Shown here in pieces: positions 1 to 13,881 of a stretch of 48,448 nucleotides of DNA (positions within the stretch are counted from its first letter, which is position 1; each line of letters begins with the position of its first letter). A program made the translations under genes and the position numbers. Location: contig JNDT01001780.1 of the NCBI GenBank assembly GCA_000697055.1, positions 1-48,448 on the forward strand, read 5' to 3'. The stretch comes from Saksenaea vasiformis B4078. Lineage: Eukaryota > Mucoromycota > Mucoromycetes > Mucorales > Saksenaeaceae. Under the pieces are notes generated by a model. The model worked only from the letters and a program-made list of their open reading frames with translations, ran no database searches and was not told the DNA's origin.

Positions 1-1652
1 CTTCTTTTTCTTCAGCAAGTTTTATTGTCTTTTTTAGGAGCACAAGGATGAATGTAACGTTTATAAAGATATCGATAGAAGCAAGCAAGATCTGTGTTAA
101 CGTCAGAAAGGGTGGAAGCATGGCATAGAGGGTGGTGAAGATGAAACGAAAGAGAGATGAGGGATAAAATCAGAAAATGTTGTCAAAGCAGAGACATCAA
201 ATTAGACTCGTCACAACACTATACTTTGCTTAATTAACCGCTTCAAAGCGTGGGCAGTCAAAGACAACAAAAAAGTATCATCCTTCAATAAACAGTATTG
301 TTAGGAATACCTACAAGCTATTGCTTCACTTTACCAAGCAATAAGGTAATGAAAAGAAGGTCAATGTAAGAACCTTATTCCGGTGTACCGATCATTACTG
401 CTCAGGTGACAGCTATGATGTTTATCCTCATCGTTCTCGTTCTTCATTGGTAGTATGATCCGGTCACTTTGTTTACTGAATCACATATTCGATCTGCAAG
501 TCTATCCTTGGCTCTCAGAATTTTTGCTGATACCGGCTTTTATCTTGGACAGGAGCCCGTCAACGGGGAGGCAAGTACAAACATTTATAGCCTCTGGTCT
601 CAATCAGTTCGCGAACGATTGTTGGAGTATATATAGGAGAATCGTCCATCACGATATAATGGGGTTTCACACCAGCATATCACTTGCATTTGATACACAA
701 GTCAGAAAACGTTCCATTCTTGTACCGACCCGGCCATTAACTGTCATCGCTTCCTTTTCATTAATCTTCTCTTTTGGACACAAATGCAGCCTGAGACTTT
801 CTTACAAATATTTTGATCAGATATGGCACCTAATATAGTAATCGTAATTACCTCGTGTTGGTACAGAACTCCTTACTGCTGTTTCCCTTTGAGTATGCGA
901 ATTGAAAACAGCTCTATCGATAAATACAGAGCTCTTAGTGAAGTAAAAGGATTGTACATTTTCCCACTCTTCGACTTTCCTCGTTCGTGAGGTTGTTGCT
1001 CGATTAGAATTCCTTGCTGCAGGAAGTTTTTCCAACCTTTTCAGGATTATACTGCATTTATTGATTAAATGTCTATAAAATACTGATTCGGAGATAGTCA
1101 AGTATTTAGATGCTCTACAAAGTCCTTTCTTTATGTCAGTTAGGATAGCAGTCGGGTTCCCGTCAAGTACATAACTCCCATTTAGGCTGTTGCTTATCTG
1201 AGCCTAAATAGTCAGCTTACGAACATTCGTGGACTCGTTAGCATTTGTATACTGGTTAATCTCCATTAGACAAATGCAAGACATTGATCAAATAGCTGTC
1301 AATAAAGTCAATGACTATTCATAAGAGGAATATATTGAGTGCACAGAAAATCTTGTTAATATCGTTGTGTAAACGTTATAGGACGTGACGATCAACATCT
1401 AACGCCATAAAGCATCCACACAGGGTCAGATTTAGCGAAAGGACTTGCATAGCACTGTTACTCTCAGGTCCCAGCAAACAAACATTTTTCACATGCAAAA
1501 GTTACTAACATGTCTAAACCACGGCAGTTTGGGAGATGATACGATTGTGGGGAGCCACAGAACAGTAATGAAACGTCATTCGGCTAAAAACTCTACCGGA
1601 ATCCAACAGCAGGCTTTGCACCTTCTCTTTCTTTCTTTTTTGTAACCACAGC
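1..1652. other. 5' flank without recognisable gene
   Basis: I see no coding region I can support here. The longest open frames (for example 455-838 on the plus strand) have no family resemblance and no good splice partners. The region is A/T-rich and includes the presumed promoter of the YKT6 gene that starts at 1653. Confidence 0.5.
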
Positions 1653-2430
1653 ATGAAGCTTTTCTCTATACTTATTTTGCGCAAGGATGCAGACAAGGCC
1701 AACATTATCTCGTCGCATTTTGACTTGTCAAGTTTTGGATTTTTTCAGCGTGGAGGGTACGGGATTTTTGCATTAGATGAAAGCATAAACGTACTTTCCG
1801 TAGCGTTCAAGAGTTCATGAACTTTACAGCCGTTACCATCGTGGAACGCACACAAGAAGGTCAACGACAGAGCGTGGAGAGTGAAAGTACGTACATCGAT
1901 GTCTTTATCTAGCCTAATTGATGGGTAGACAATGTTGTACACGTGTATTGCCATCCGCGAGGAATCGCTGGTGTCATTATGAGTGACAAGGAGTACCCTT
2001 CTAGGGTAGCTTTCTCGTTACTTAACAAAGTGACCGATGAATTCCTTGTGAAGTTCCCTGCAGACAAGTGGAACACAACGCAGTTGCTTGAGTATCCAGA
2101 GTTGACTGAGTACCTGCGCAAATACCAGGATCCAAAACAAGCAGATACTATCATGAAAGTGCAGAACGAACTCGACGAAACTACTGCCATCCTTGTAAGT
2201 TGAGAAAACTTTTATTAAGCTATAGATCTAATTTCTCTGTAGCATAAGACGATTGATTCCGTTCTTCAACGCGGTGAGAAGGTTAGCGAGCGATATATCT
2301 CGGGGGGTTCATTTGACTGAATATTATGTAGTTGGACTCGCTTGTGGATAGATCGGAGGCACTTTCCTCCCAGTCAAAGATGTTTTACAAAACAGCAAAG
2401 AAGACAAATTCATGCTGTGTGGTGATGTAG
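1653..2430 (+). CDS. YKT6: YKT6 v-SNARE, prenylated longin-domain SNARE
   Basis: Five exons (1653-1756, 1804-1886, 1929-2194, 2243-2281, 2332-2430) join into a 196-residue protein, the normal length for YKT6 (about 198). The N-terminal longin domain includes a stretch reading SSFGFFQR, like the human SSFSFFQR, and later the conserved DKEYPSR. The SNARE motif follows, with ELDET, LQRGEKLD and the central Arg. The protein ends in CCVVM, the double-cysteine tail that is palmitoylated and prenylated in this family. YKT6 is an R-SNARE that cycles between cytosol and membranes and acts in ER-Golgi, endosomal, vacuolar and autophagosomal fusion. All four introns are 42-50 nt with GT-AG ends. The start at 1653 gives an N-terminus aligned with the human protein (MKLFSILIL against MKLYSLSVL). 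Confidence 0.96.
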
Positions 2431-3012
2431 AAATAAAGGACACTAATGGACGAAGCATATTTGATTACCATCATCCCATCGTTTAGCAGGACACAAACTT
2501 TAGAGATGTTGCTATGTTATGAATGTGGATACGGCAGTGATGAGCTTTGGTTATTGGATCTTAGGAAATAATTAGCGTTGGTCGATAGAACAAGTTTGTG
2601 TTGGCTGAAAGCAACAGAGAATACGTTTTTCCTGCGTTAAAACCATCCTTAGCCGCCTAGAGGACGTATATAATAGATGAATAGTTGCATGATGTGGGAA
2701 GGCAGATCGTCGGATAAACTTCCTGATAGGCATGTTGAACTTAACATAAGCGTAAATATCTCAATCACTGTTACCTATGGATAAGCCCCATGACTTCCCT
2801 TTACACAGAGAAACGCACAGTAGGACTATAGTATGTTCTCTTGGTCTTGACGGTGTGAATGCGGTGCACGAGTGGAATCAGCTTTTGCGCACCAACAAGT
2901 CGAAAAATCTATGAAACGTCATCAAATTTTCAACATCCGCCTATCATTTACTTCGGATTTGTCTCCGCTCTCGTGAGCATCCACAAAACTTAAAAACGAA
3001 TAAACGCTTTCT
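2431..3012. other. intergenic, no gene seen
   Basis: Between YKT6 and the Ser/Tyr-rich gene. All frames are broken and no RNA gene is recognisable. It probably holds the YKT6 terminator and the next promoter. Confidence 0.5.
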
Positions 3013-4380
3013 ATGGAGAGGTATTCACGCGGATACGACGATCGTTATCGCAGCTACTATGATAGACCAAGATCAGACACTTACAGACCAGGAGAAAGCT
3101 ACCGTCCTGAAAGAGACTACCGTGACAATGGCGCTCGCACCTATTCGTCAAGTCCACATTACTCGTCGTCGCGTTCTCCGTTAGCGGGAAGCAGCAATCG
3201 AAGTGGTGATCCATATACGAAAGAACACAGATATAGCTATTCTGATTCAAGAAGTTATGGTTCTCACTACTCCTCATCGCGCGGCCCTTCTCCTTCACGT
3301 TCTGCATCGGGGTCTCCTCGTCGTTTATCCTATAGTTATTACTCACATCGCGCTTCTGCCTCATCTGCATCTTATCCTTATCCCTCTCGCCGCTCTCCAT
3401 CACCAGGAAATGGCCGAAGAGATCCGTATGATTACAGATCGTCGTATTCCTCGTCTGGACCATATCCTTCCTACTCTTCTAGCTATTATTACCGTGGCGG
3501 ACATAGCCCTAGTACGCCCTATTCACCATCCTCCTATCCTCCTCGACGACACTATTCTGCTTATCCATCATCAACTTCTAATGGATCACCAGGACCATCG
3601 ACATCTAATTATCACTACAGTGGAGGCCCACCAACCAAGTCTGAACAGCCCCCACAACAACCACGACCATCCAATTCCGCACCTTCCACTGCGTCGTCTA
3701 CACCGACGAACACTGCTGCTCCCTCGACTTTGCCAGCCGCAGCACAGCCAACAATGGTAGCACCGCCGGCACAATCCACATCTACTCCCAAGATATCTAC
3801 GCAACAGACTCAGCCATCAACACCGTCATCAACTGGCCCCAGTTCCGCACCAAATAGTTTTTCATACTTTAGTTATGGTCATCATTCAAGTCATATATCT
3901 CAAGGTGCATCCTCACTACCATCAAGGCATCAATCTATAAATCCTGCACCTCACTATTCTTCACACTACAGCCACCAACAACATGGCCATCATCACCTTC
4001 ATCATCCATCATCAACACCCCCACTGCTTACACCTACTGTACGACAGAGACCGTCGTGGGCACCTGAGCAGGAAAAGGAGGTGAGTTTAGCTTACACTAA
4101 AACAAGGACAGCACACTTATACGTTTAACAGATGGAGCGATATCAGGGAGAGCTTCGCAAATTGTGTGACGAAGAGGCGAAGATTTTGGCTGCTGCACGC
4201 AAGAGTAGATTCGAACTGGAGCTAGCTAACTGGGAGACGAGTAAATTGGAGCATCAGCTGGAACTGGTACAAAAGCAATGGGAGGACAGTGGTATGGAAG
4301 GATTGATCCGAGAAGAGCTGGTAACAAGGCTACCTGGCAAATCGCTTACTGGTGTATCACGCTCCAAAATGTCTATCTAG
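3013..4380 (+). CDS. Ser/Tyr/Pro/His-rich protein with C-terminal coiled coil, unknown function
   Basis: Two exons (3013-4080 and 4132-4380) with a 51-nt intron give 438 residues. Residues 1 to about 200 are a low-complexity, RS-like stretch rich in Arg, Ser, Tyr and Asp (starting MERYSRGYDDRYRSYYDRPR). The middle is Pro/Ser/Thr/Gln-rich, then His-rich around residues 310-335. The last 90 residues differ: after PSWAPEQEKE comes a charged helical segment with KLCDEEAKILAAARKSR and LEHQLELVQKQWEDSG, likely a coiled coil. I do not recognise the family. RS/Tyr-rich tails occur in RNA-binding and splicing-associated proteins, but there is no RRM or other catalytic domain, so a nuclear RNA-associated role is only inference. 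The GTGAG donor and the open frame across the junction support the gene model. Confidence 0.8.
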
Positions 4381-4584
4381 CTCCATAATGCCCATTTTAC
4401 TTTTTTCTTTCTTATATGTATAAACACGTTGTTAATCAATGCAAGCTTCGAACTTAAAAAGTAGATAGCCGAAAGAACATAGTGTACTTCCATCCTGGAC
4501 GATGGATATCATCCCCCTTTTTTTTTTCTTTGCTATTATGCAGTCTTTGGTATGTTACGCTAAAAAAAAGAAAGTATAATTTTT

Positions 4585-7544
<2,960 letters not shown>

Positions 7545-7869
7545 TATCGTTCTCGATCGTAAAAGGGCTACAAAGAATTCGATGGATTTTTTTTTTCGCC
7601 TGCTTTTAACTCACACGACGCGTAATCATTGATCTCCGCTTACCGCAGTCTGCGATCCCATTGATTCGTATCATCTCACGTGAGCACCGCAAAACATATA
7701 AAATAGAGTTCCCAACATGGCATTAAATGGAAATTAGCGCAGAAGACAAAGAGCAACAATAACCATAGACATGTTTATCCAAGTTGTTCATATAGGTGTA
7801 TTGTAGTGGTTTACTCCATGTTTTATCTAACGGACAGCGATAAACGCTTCTTAAAAGTACAAGTGCGAG
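7545..7869. other. short intergenic spacer
   Basis: Upstream of CDC48 and downstream of the Mpv17-like gene, so it should hold the CDC48 promoter. It contains short T runs. I see no specific element I can name. Confidence 0.4.
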
Positions 7870-8572
7870 TTATTTGCCTTGAGTTTTCTCGGCTGCAATA
7901 TGTCTGCGTTTGATCATCGTATTCATATAAGTACCAAACACTAAAGTGATAATGAGTATCGTATTATACATAATACCATGTTCACTTACGGAATACGATG
8001 ACATTAAAAAACGGTACCCACACATGTTGTGGTAAGAAGTGCTGGGCGAATAGCATGGTTAACGGCGACATTACCCAAGACACTTTTTGAGCCCGTAGAA
8101 AGCCACTCCGTAAAGCCTCTTTAACCTGCGCAAACGAGCGACCGCCACTCAAGATAGTTATGGTGCTGATATAGACTTCAAAGTTGTGAGTCTATATGCA
8201 GCAAGGATAATGGACATACCTGCGTTCATAATGGGAGCTATACATAGGTTTGAGAACAAAAGTTGTTGTATTTTCAGCTTGATCCCTGAGCTGTTCCTAA
8301 ACAGTCTGGCAAGGATCTCGAAGAAGATATGATTCAGGGGTCCAGAGACCAGTAGGCCTGTCCGTGTCACATTAAACAAAGTATGTATATTACCGTACGG
8401 TACCATAAGCAGCCATCTGAAGGATTCGTTTATCCAAGTGCCTTTGTCCTGATAACTTCTGAGCTGTTAATTCTTGTGAACCCGATAAGATACTGTTGGT
8501 GACCGCCTTGGTCAAGAGTGGTCGGGCAGCCAGCTGTGCAAGGTACCAGCCTAAAAGTGAGTTATGATGCAT
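7870..8572 (-). CDS. Mpv17/PMP22 (Sym1-like) family membrane protein
   Basis: Four exons (8404-8572, 8220-8357, 7990-8175, 7870-7940) give 187 residues, normal for this family. Diagnostic stretches are WYLAQLAARPLLTKAVTN at the N-terminus, MAAYGLLVSGPLNH in the middle (compare AAFGFLVSGPLGH in relatives), NLCIAPIMNA, and the C-terminal WVMSPLTMLFAQHFLPQH. The family has four membrane segments and sits in the inner mitochondrial or peroxisomal membrane, where it is thought to act as a channel or in stress and metabolite homeostasis. The splice choices were fixed by phase: the donor after TATG and the acceptors ending ACAG and TGAAG are the ones that restore the family sequence. Which organelle it serves cannot be read from the sequence. 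The start at 8572 gives a short, family-like N-terminus, but an extra 5' exon is not excluded. Confidence 0.9.
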
Positions 8573-9626
8573 GACAGATAGAGAGAAGATATCTGTTTTT
8601 CGTTTGTGAAAAGTAAAAATAAAGCCAGCGTCGTGATTGCAAAGATACCCAATGGTAAATATACCGCTATTTCGAAGATAGGTTTGGGTCAGCTGAATGC
8701 TGTTTGGACGTTACTGCTGTACCTCACAGTAACGTTTGTGCTACTTGGAACGTTTCCTCTTATTAACTCTTTATGAAATTGCGCTGTCTTCTTTCCTTAC
8801 CATCACATCTCAGTGGTTTTTGGATGTGCTAATTGAATTTTGACGCAAAAAAAAGTATGTTTCAATCGCCGTAATGAGTATCGCTTGCTGATTGTGAGGA
8901 TTTAAATTTATCCGTGGTTTCTCATATCATTTTGACGAGAGCTGATTTGCTCGGACTCAAATTTAGGTCGCACACTCTCAATCCGAATGGGAATGTGCCC
9001 CTGATTGTGGACCTTGCATTTATTCGCGTATTCTGTATCTTTCATACTATGTTCATTATTTATTCGATACCAGAACATGGTTCAACATGTGATGAATATT
9101 CATAGAATAGTGATCTTTCTTGATGCTAAGCAACTTTTCCTTTAAAAACCACACTTTAACAAAGCCTGAATTCGAGCATACGCTGCGGTTCTCTATTTGT
9201 ATGGCACTGCCTTGGACATGCAGCAAAATATTGCCTATGTCCCAGGTGTTTCCTTATAAATGGTCCAGTAAATGTTTCTCTTCTCTTCTTTACGGTTTGT
9301 TTCCTTTCTGCTGCTCTTTTTTCTTTTTTGACAGTGCAAGAGTTCTTTCAACGATCATTATAACCAAATTTATACTGCATTGGCATACCGACTTGTTTAT
9401 GAGAAGCTTACAGGTGATACGATGTCAGCCAAACGTAACCAAAGGAAATGGAGAGGGTTTATCTTCTCCTTGTATACCCACGAGTGGAATACTCTCTTGC
9501 CATGAGATATTCTCTAAATTTCTAGAGGTCCCATCTCTAGTATGCGACATGAAGGATGTATAGAATAAGATACTTGGCATTGAATAACGAACACGATGTA
9601 ACTGATATGAAATTATATACAAAATT
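8573..9626. other. intergenic, no supported gene
   Basis: The plus-strand frame 9120-9563 (147 codons) is open, but its sequence is Phe/Ser/Leu-rich with no family signal, as expected of A/T-rich noncoding DNA. No RNA gene seen. Confidence 0.4.
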
Positions 9627-10695
9627 CTATATTTTCTTGTATAGACGAATGAAGTAGCGCATGTTCTGGATGTCCAAAGGGTATTTCAGATTTTCGGGGT
9701 ACCTGAATTAATGAAGTTTAATCGCTGAATACCTTACTAACACGCCTTACCTGTACCACCGAGAATCCTCAGCAATAACGCATTCAAGATCTTTAAGAGC
9801 GTCCAAGAGCATATATACCATATAAGTACGATTTCCAACCTGAAGATGTGAAAACGATCCAGCCGACTCTATGACCTGTAGAGGTGTTAGTTGAACGCCT
9901 TGAGTTGGTATAACATGAACTTACCAGCAAATGGGCACCCTTTTTCATGGATTTAACCAACGATTGGATCAGCGCCATCGCAGCCATCTTTTTAACAAAA
10001 AGTTCATTGATGACAAACATAAAGGTAATCAGGTCGGCGTCGGCGATGAGTTCTGTCCTCCGTTCGGTATTCTCGAGTACATCGCCTTGTTCATAGGAAC
10101 AACTCAGTTGTTCAGGTGTCAGCTTCCATGAATCCCGTATCTTCTCTTCATAAGGCTGAAGCACATTTTCCCATTCACCAATATCTTGCATAATCAAACT
10201 CACTTTTTGTCGTTCAGCTGGTGCCCGAGTCATTGCTGCAGCAATGCTGACAAGTTCTGAACCGCTGCCAGATCCGATGGCATAGATTTGTGTTTTCCGA
10301 GACAGAATTTTCAGTAGTTGCGGTCTGCAAAAGATTTCAAAATAGCATAAAGCACGACCTGGAACGTATGCAGCGCTGTACACTTGTAAATTCTCGGCAT
10401 CCGTAAATATACCTTCATAATCGCGTTGTACAAAGTTGGCTTTGATGCCCTGAAGGGTTTTCCCAAAATCTTCCCTAGCAAATGTGCCGCTGCAAGCCGT
10501 CTGAATAAGAGCTAATATGTCTAACCTATTATATTAATAACAGGTGGGCAACGACTAGTGATTGCACTCACTTTGTTCTGCATTGCGACCTAGAATCTTC
10601 CACCGTTCTTTCAAGGCTTCTTTGTCGTAGCTTGGACTATTTTTTGTGTTTTTCTTCTTCATGGATTCGTTTTCTACATTGTTTGACATTCCCAT
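9627..10695 (-). CDS. 25S rRNA (uridine-N3)-methyltransferase, BMT6-like
   Basis: Four exons (10572-10695, 9925-10520, 9751-9875, 9627-9702) give 306 residues. The N-terminus is short and Lys/Asn-rich. A Rossmann SAM-binding motif follows (YAIGSGSGSEL, Gly-rich loop near residue 124), then an acidic position (LIMQDIGEW). Later signatures are ITFMFVINELF, a Gly-rich turn before HLLVIESAGSFS, and the C-terminal block EDSRWYR with YPLDIQNMRY. The last two resemble the fungal BMT6 family (SDDSRWFR and YPIELENMRY from my recollection of that family), which methylates a uridine at N3 in 25S rRNA in the nucleus. The specific rRNA position is inferred from the family. The junction between exons 1 and 2 uses the acceptor ending GGTTAG, since the nearer AG would create a stop. 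Confidence 0.82.
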
Positions 10696-11394
10696 GGTAG
10701 TTGATCGATGAAGAGGTTCTAGCCTAAGCCACGAGAGGTTCCACTCTGCTACTTCTTTCTACTCCGCCAACGCTTTGTCTCCACACAGTGAAATCCGAGA
10801 GTCCGCTTTGTAGGTTTTAAGCTTAGAATTTCTACTGTACGTTCAACAAGAATAAAAGCAAACCAGAATATGTAGATTTAACAACGAGTACAGCTACTTA
10901 TGTCTGGTAGTCTGGTATATGTTTAAGGAAGACGCAAGTGCTACTTCCGTCATCTATGAAGTTTGTAGAAACACTGGTTATCGAGTCATTTTTTTACGCT
11001 ACACTGAACAGATCTTGCGTCCCTAAGGCACCTGATTTCCGCTAAAGGAGAATTGACTACGCGGTTGTCAGAAGGTCAATCAACTTACGTGGACTTGGTC
11101 GCGAAATTTATTCGAGCAGCATAAAATAATTCATGCTCAATAAATGGAACATTTCACAGCGCAGAGTTCATCTGGAAGCAGCGTCGAACAATTCCAAATG
11201 AGCGCAGGAGCATAGAAAAAGAACTTGTAATTGTATAAAATGGCTGTGCTACAGCGGTCCTATGTATGGGGCGCGACAGTGATTCCTGTGCCCGGATGAA
11301 ATCAGTCAAATCACATCCGACAGTTCGGGACAAAAAGACTGAGACCTGCAAAAAACGCCATACCTTGCTTTCAAATCGTCTTTTGTAGACTGTC
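10696..11394. other. divergent intergenic region
   Basis: Lies between the divergently transcribed methyltransferase and DNA glycosylase genes, so both promoters should be here. No recognisable coding or RNA feature. Confidence 0.45.
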
Positions 11395-12716
11395 ATGCCA
11401 GAGCTTGTGGAGGTAATCGGTAACAAAACGGACGCCAGCATCTGACTACATCGTAATGACAAGGTTGAGTATGCTCGACAACAATGTCACACTTATTGCA
11501 TCGGGCGCAAGATAACGCGCTTAGAACTTGTACGTTGCACCATGTTGTCGTTTGGCTATATTTGAAGATTTAATCTTATGTTTGAAGTAGCAATCCGATG
11601 AACTCGTATTTGCCGGGTTATCTAGCAAGGAATTTACAAAAGCTTTGAAAGGAAGGACCGTAGTTGGTACGAAACGATGGGGAAAATACTTTGTACTCAG
11701 TACGTGGGAGAAGTTATCACAATTTAAAAGCGAGAACTGATGTTGGCAGTGATGGACAAGGAACCACATATCGTCGGTCATTTTGGAATGACTGGTTCTC
11801 TGAAGGTATGGTAGATAGTTCTGAACCTTCGTAGCCCAACTCTTATCATTGTAGTTTAAACACGATAATGAACAAGTGGATGCATTGCATGGCAAAGAAG
11901 AAAATGATGTCACTTGGCCGCCCCGTTTCTGGAAAGCTGTAATAACATTGGAGGATCCCGCTAACACCAAGTCGGATCCTGTAATAATGGCCTTTTCAGA
12001 TGCTCGCCGGTTAGGGCGTCTCAGATTAATCTGGGAAGCTGACCCACTTAAGTGTGAACCGATATCGAAATTGGGATTTGACCCGTTGATAAATTTACCT
12101 GAAGAAGACAAATTCACCGAGTTGGTCCAAAAGAGGGCGGTTCCTATCAAAGCACTCCTTTTAGACCAAGCATTTTCAGCGTAAGGATGCGTCTCACGCG
12201 ACAATGTGCTCAATGCTTTTTTAATTTTAGAGGCGTTGGTAACTGGATGGCGGACGAAATTTTATTTCACTCTCGTATCCATCCTGCACAGTACACAAAT
12301 ACATTAACTGAGAAGGAGTGTAAGACACTCCGCAAGCAAATGGAATATGTATGCGTTACTGCAACGGAATTGGAAGGAAAATCCACACTGTTTCCTGATA
12401 ACTGGTTAATGACATATCGATGGAATAAGGGAAAAGGCAAAGGCAAAGGAGTTTTACCCAACGGCGAGAAGCTTGCTTTTGAAACGGTAAAAAAGAAACA
12501 TCAGATTATTGCCATCCGATTTACACGTCAATTTTCAAGGTGGGCGGTCGCACCAGCGCTTTTGTGCCAGCTCTGCAAGTTTTACGTAAGTCAAAAAGCA
12601 CCGATGCTAAACCTCGCAAACGAAGTCGCTCCACGAAGAAGAGTTCAGCTGAAGAAGAGGTAAAAGCATCGCCACCGAAAAGGCGTTTAACAAGGGCGTC
12701 GAGGTCGCGGGGATGA
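11395..12716 (+). CDS. Fpg/MutM-type formamidopyrimidine-DNA glycosylase
   Basis: Seven exons (11395-11412, 11464-11529, 11591-11699, 11750-11805, 11855-12180, 12231-12486, 12540-12716) give 335 residues. The first exon is only 18 nt and encodes MPELVE; after Met removal the Pro is the Schiff-base nucleophile and the following Glu is catalytic in this family. Next come GTKRWGKYF, the HFGMTGSL core, and the helix-two-turn-helix region with KALLLDQ, GVGNWMADEILFHSRIHP and VGGRTSAFVP. A C-terminal zinc finger is absent; instead the protein ends in a basic tail rich in Arg, Lys and Ser, as in plant and fungal Fpg proteins. The enzyme excises oxidised purines such as formamidopyrimidines and leaves a nick, in base-excision repair in the nucleus. 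The usual fifth residue Pro (MPELPE) is Val here. Confidence 0.93.
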
Positions 12717-12921
12717 CGCGGAGCAACAGGAGGAAAGTAATACAGAAATTGCCATCATTGTTTTGATTGCTTTTTGAAAATCTTACCACATATGCGTTCA
12801 ATATTTGGTGTTCTGCCTTTCTTTTCATGTGAAGCTGACTCACTTCTGAAAAAAGAGTGCAACGTGAATTTGTGTCTTCAGAAAGTCACGTCATGCTCGA
12901 GTTCTTGAGCTTCTCTTCACG

Positions 12922-13881
12922 ATGACAATATTTTTCTTTGCAGCATGTATTACAGCTTTGACGACATACTATCTAGCACGGCAGAAAAAGAAGCGCTTGC
13001 GTTTAATTCCGGCGAAGAATGAACGCGTTATTATTCTTGGTTGCTCATCTGGAATTGGCCGAGATCTTGCCCTCGCTTATGCAAAGCGTGGCGCCAAGCT
13101 AATGCTACTTGCACGGCGGAAGGAAATGTTGGAAGAGCTTAAACAGGAATGCGACCGACTAGGTTCATCCCAGGTGTCCATCAAAGCATGCGACGTAGCT
13201 TCTACCCAGGATTTAGAGGAGGTAGCCAGAACGATGCGATCATTCGGAGGCGTAGACACTGTGATCTATTGTGCTGGAATGATTTCGGTACGACCATTTC
13301 TCGAGGCCAGCGGCATAAAAGTATCAGCGCGATCCGATGGAACGTTTGAAATAACGCAACAGGAGTTGGATACAAATCCCATTGACGAAGCAGCCAGGCG
13401 GATAACCGACGTGAATTACTTTGCAGCTGTTCAAGCAGCTCGTTGCTTACTACCGTTGCTCATCGAGACATCCCGTATGCCAAATTTCATTGTAATTTCG
13501 TCTATGGCAGGAAAGGTTGGAGCGCCAACACGAGCCCTTTACGCCGGGTCTAAACATGCTGTTCACGGGTTTTTCGATTCGCTGCGCGTGGAAGTGCAGC
13601 AGTACGGTGTCCATGTGGGACTAGTATGTCCAGGCTCAGTCGCTACCGACTTACGGAATTCTGCTGTTGACGGTAACCTAGGTCAGGGTGCAGTTGCAGG
13701 ATCACGGAAGAATCTGTTATCCGCCAGGACAGTAGCAGAACGGATAATTTCTGCCTCTGACCGACAGGAACGCGAGGTTTACATACCAGCCTGGTTTGGG
13801 TATGCTGCTGTGTGGGCTAAACTAATTGCAAGTCCATTAGTGGACTGGGCAGCACAACGAAAGTACAAACAGCCGCAATAG
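12922..13881 (+). CDS. membrane-anchored short-chain dehydrogenase/reductase (DHRS7-like)
   Basis: A single exon of 319 residues. Residues 1-20 are hydrophobic (FFFAACITALTTYYLA) and are followed by a basic KKKR stretch, which suggests an N-terminal membrane anchor. The Rossmann cofactor motif GCSSGIG is at residues 40-46. Catalytic residues are the Ser in VISSMAGK (193/194), YAGSK with Tyr207 and Lys211, and Asn165 in VNYFAA. The usual NNAG motif is YCAG. The length and order match classical SDRs of the DHRS7/11-beta-HSD group, NAD(P)-dependent oxidoreductases on the ER membrane. The substrate cannot be told. The gene is tandem to the glycosylase gene with about 205 bp between them and, unusually for this window, has no intron. 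Confidence 0.92.
   Translation: MTIFFFAACITALTTYYLARQKKKRLRLIPAKNERVIILGCSSGIGRDLALAYAKRGAKLMLLARRKEMLEELKQECDRLGSSQVSIKACDVASTQDLEEVARTMRSFGGVDTVIYCAGMISVRPFLEASGIKVSARSDGTFEITQQELDTNPIDEAARRITDVNYFAAVQAARCLLPLLIETSRMPNFIVISSMAGKVGAPTRALYAGSKHAVHGFFDSLRVEVQQYGVHVGLVCPGSVATDLRNSAVDGNLGQGAVAGSRKNLLSARTVAERIISASDRQEREVYIPAWFGYAAVWAKLIASPLVDWAAQRKYKQPQ

Noticed and set aside
455..838. 127-codon plus-strand open frame
   Set aside because: Composition is arbitrary, no family resemblance, no splice partners; consistent with chance in A/T-rich DNA.
3203..3760. 185-codon plus-strand frame rich in His, Ile and Pro
   Set aside because: It is the +1 shadow of the Ser/Tyr-rich gene; low-complexity coding DNA keeps other frames open.
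9120..9563. 147-codon plus-strand open frame
   Set aside because: Looked at as a possible gene, but Phe/Ser/Leu-rich without domain or intron evidence.
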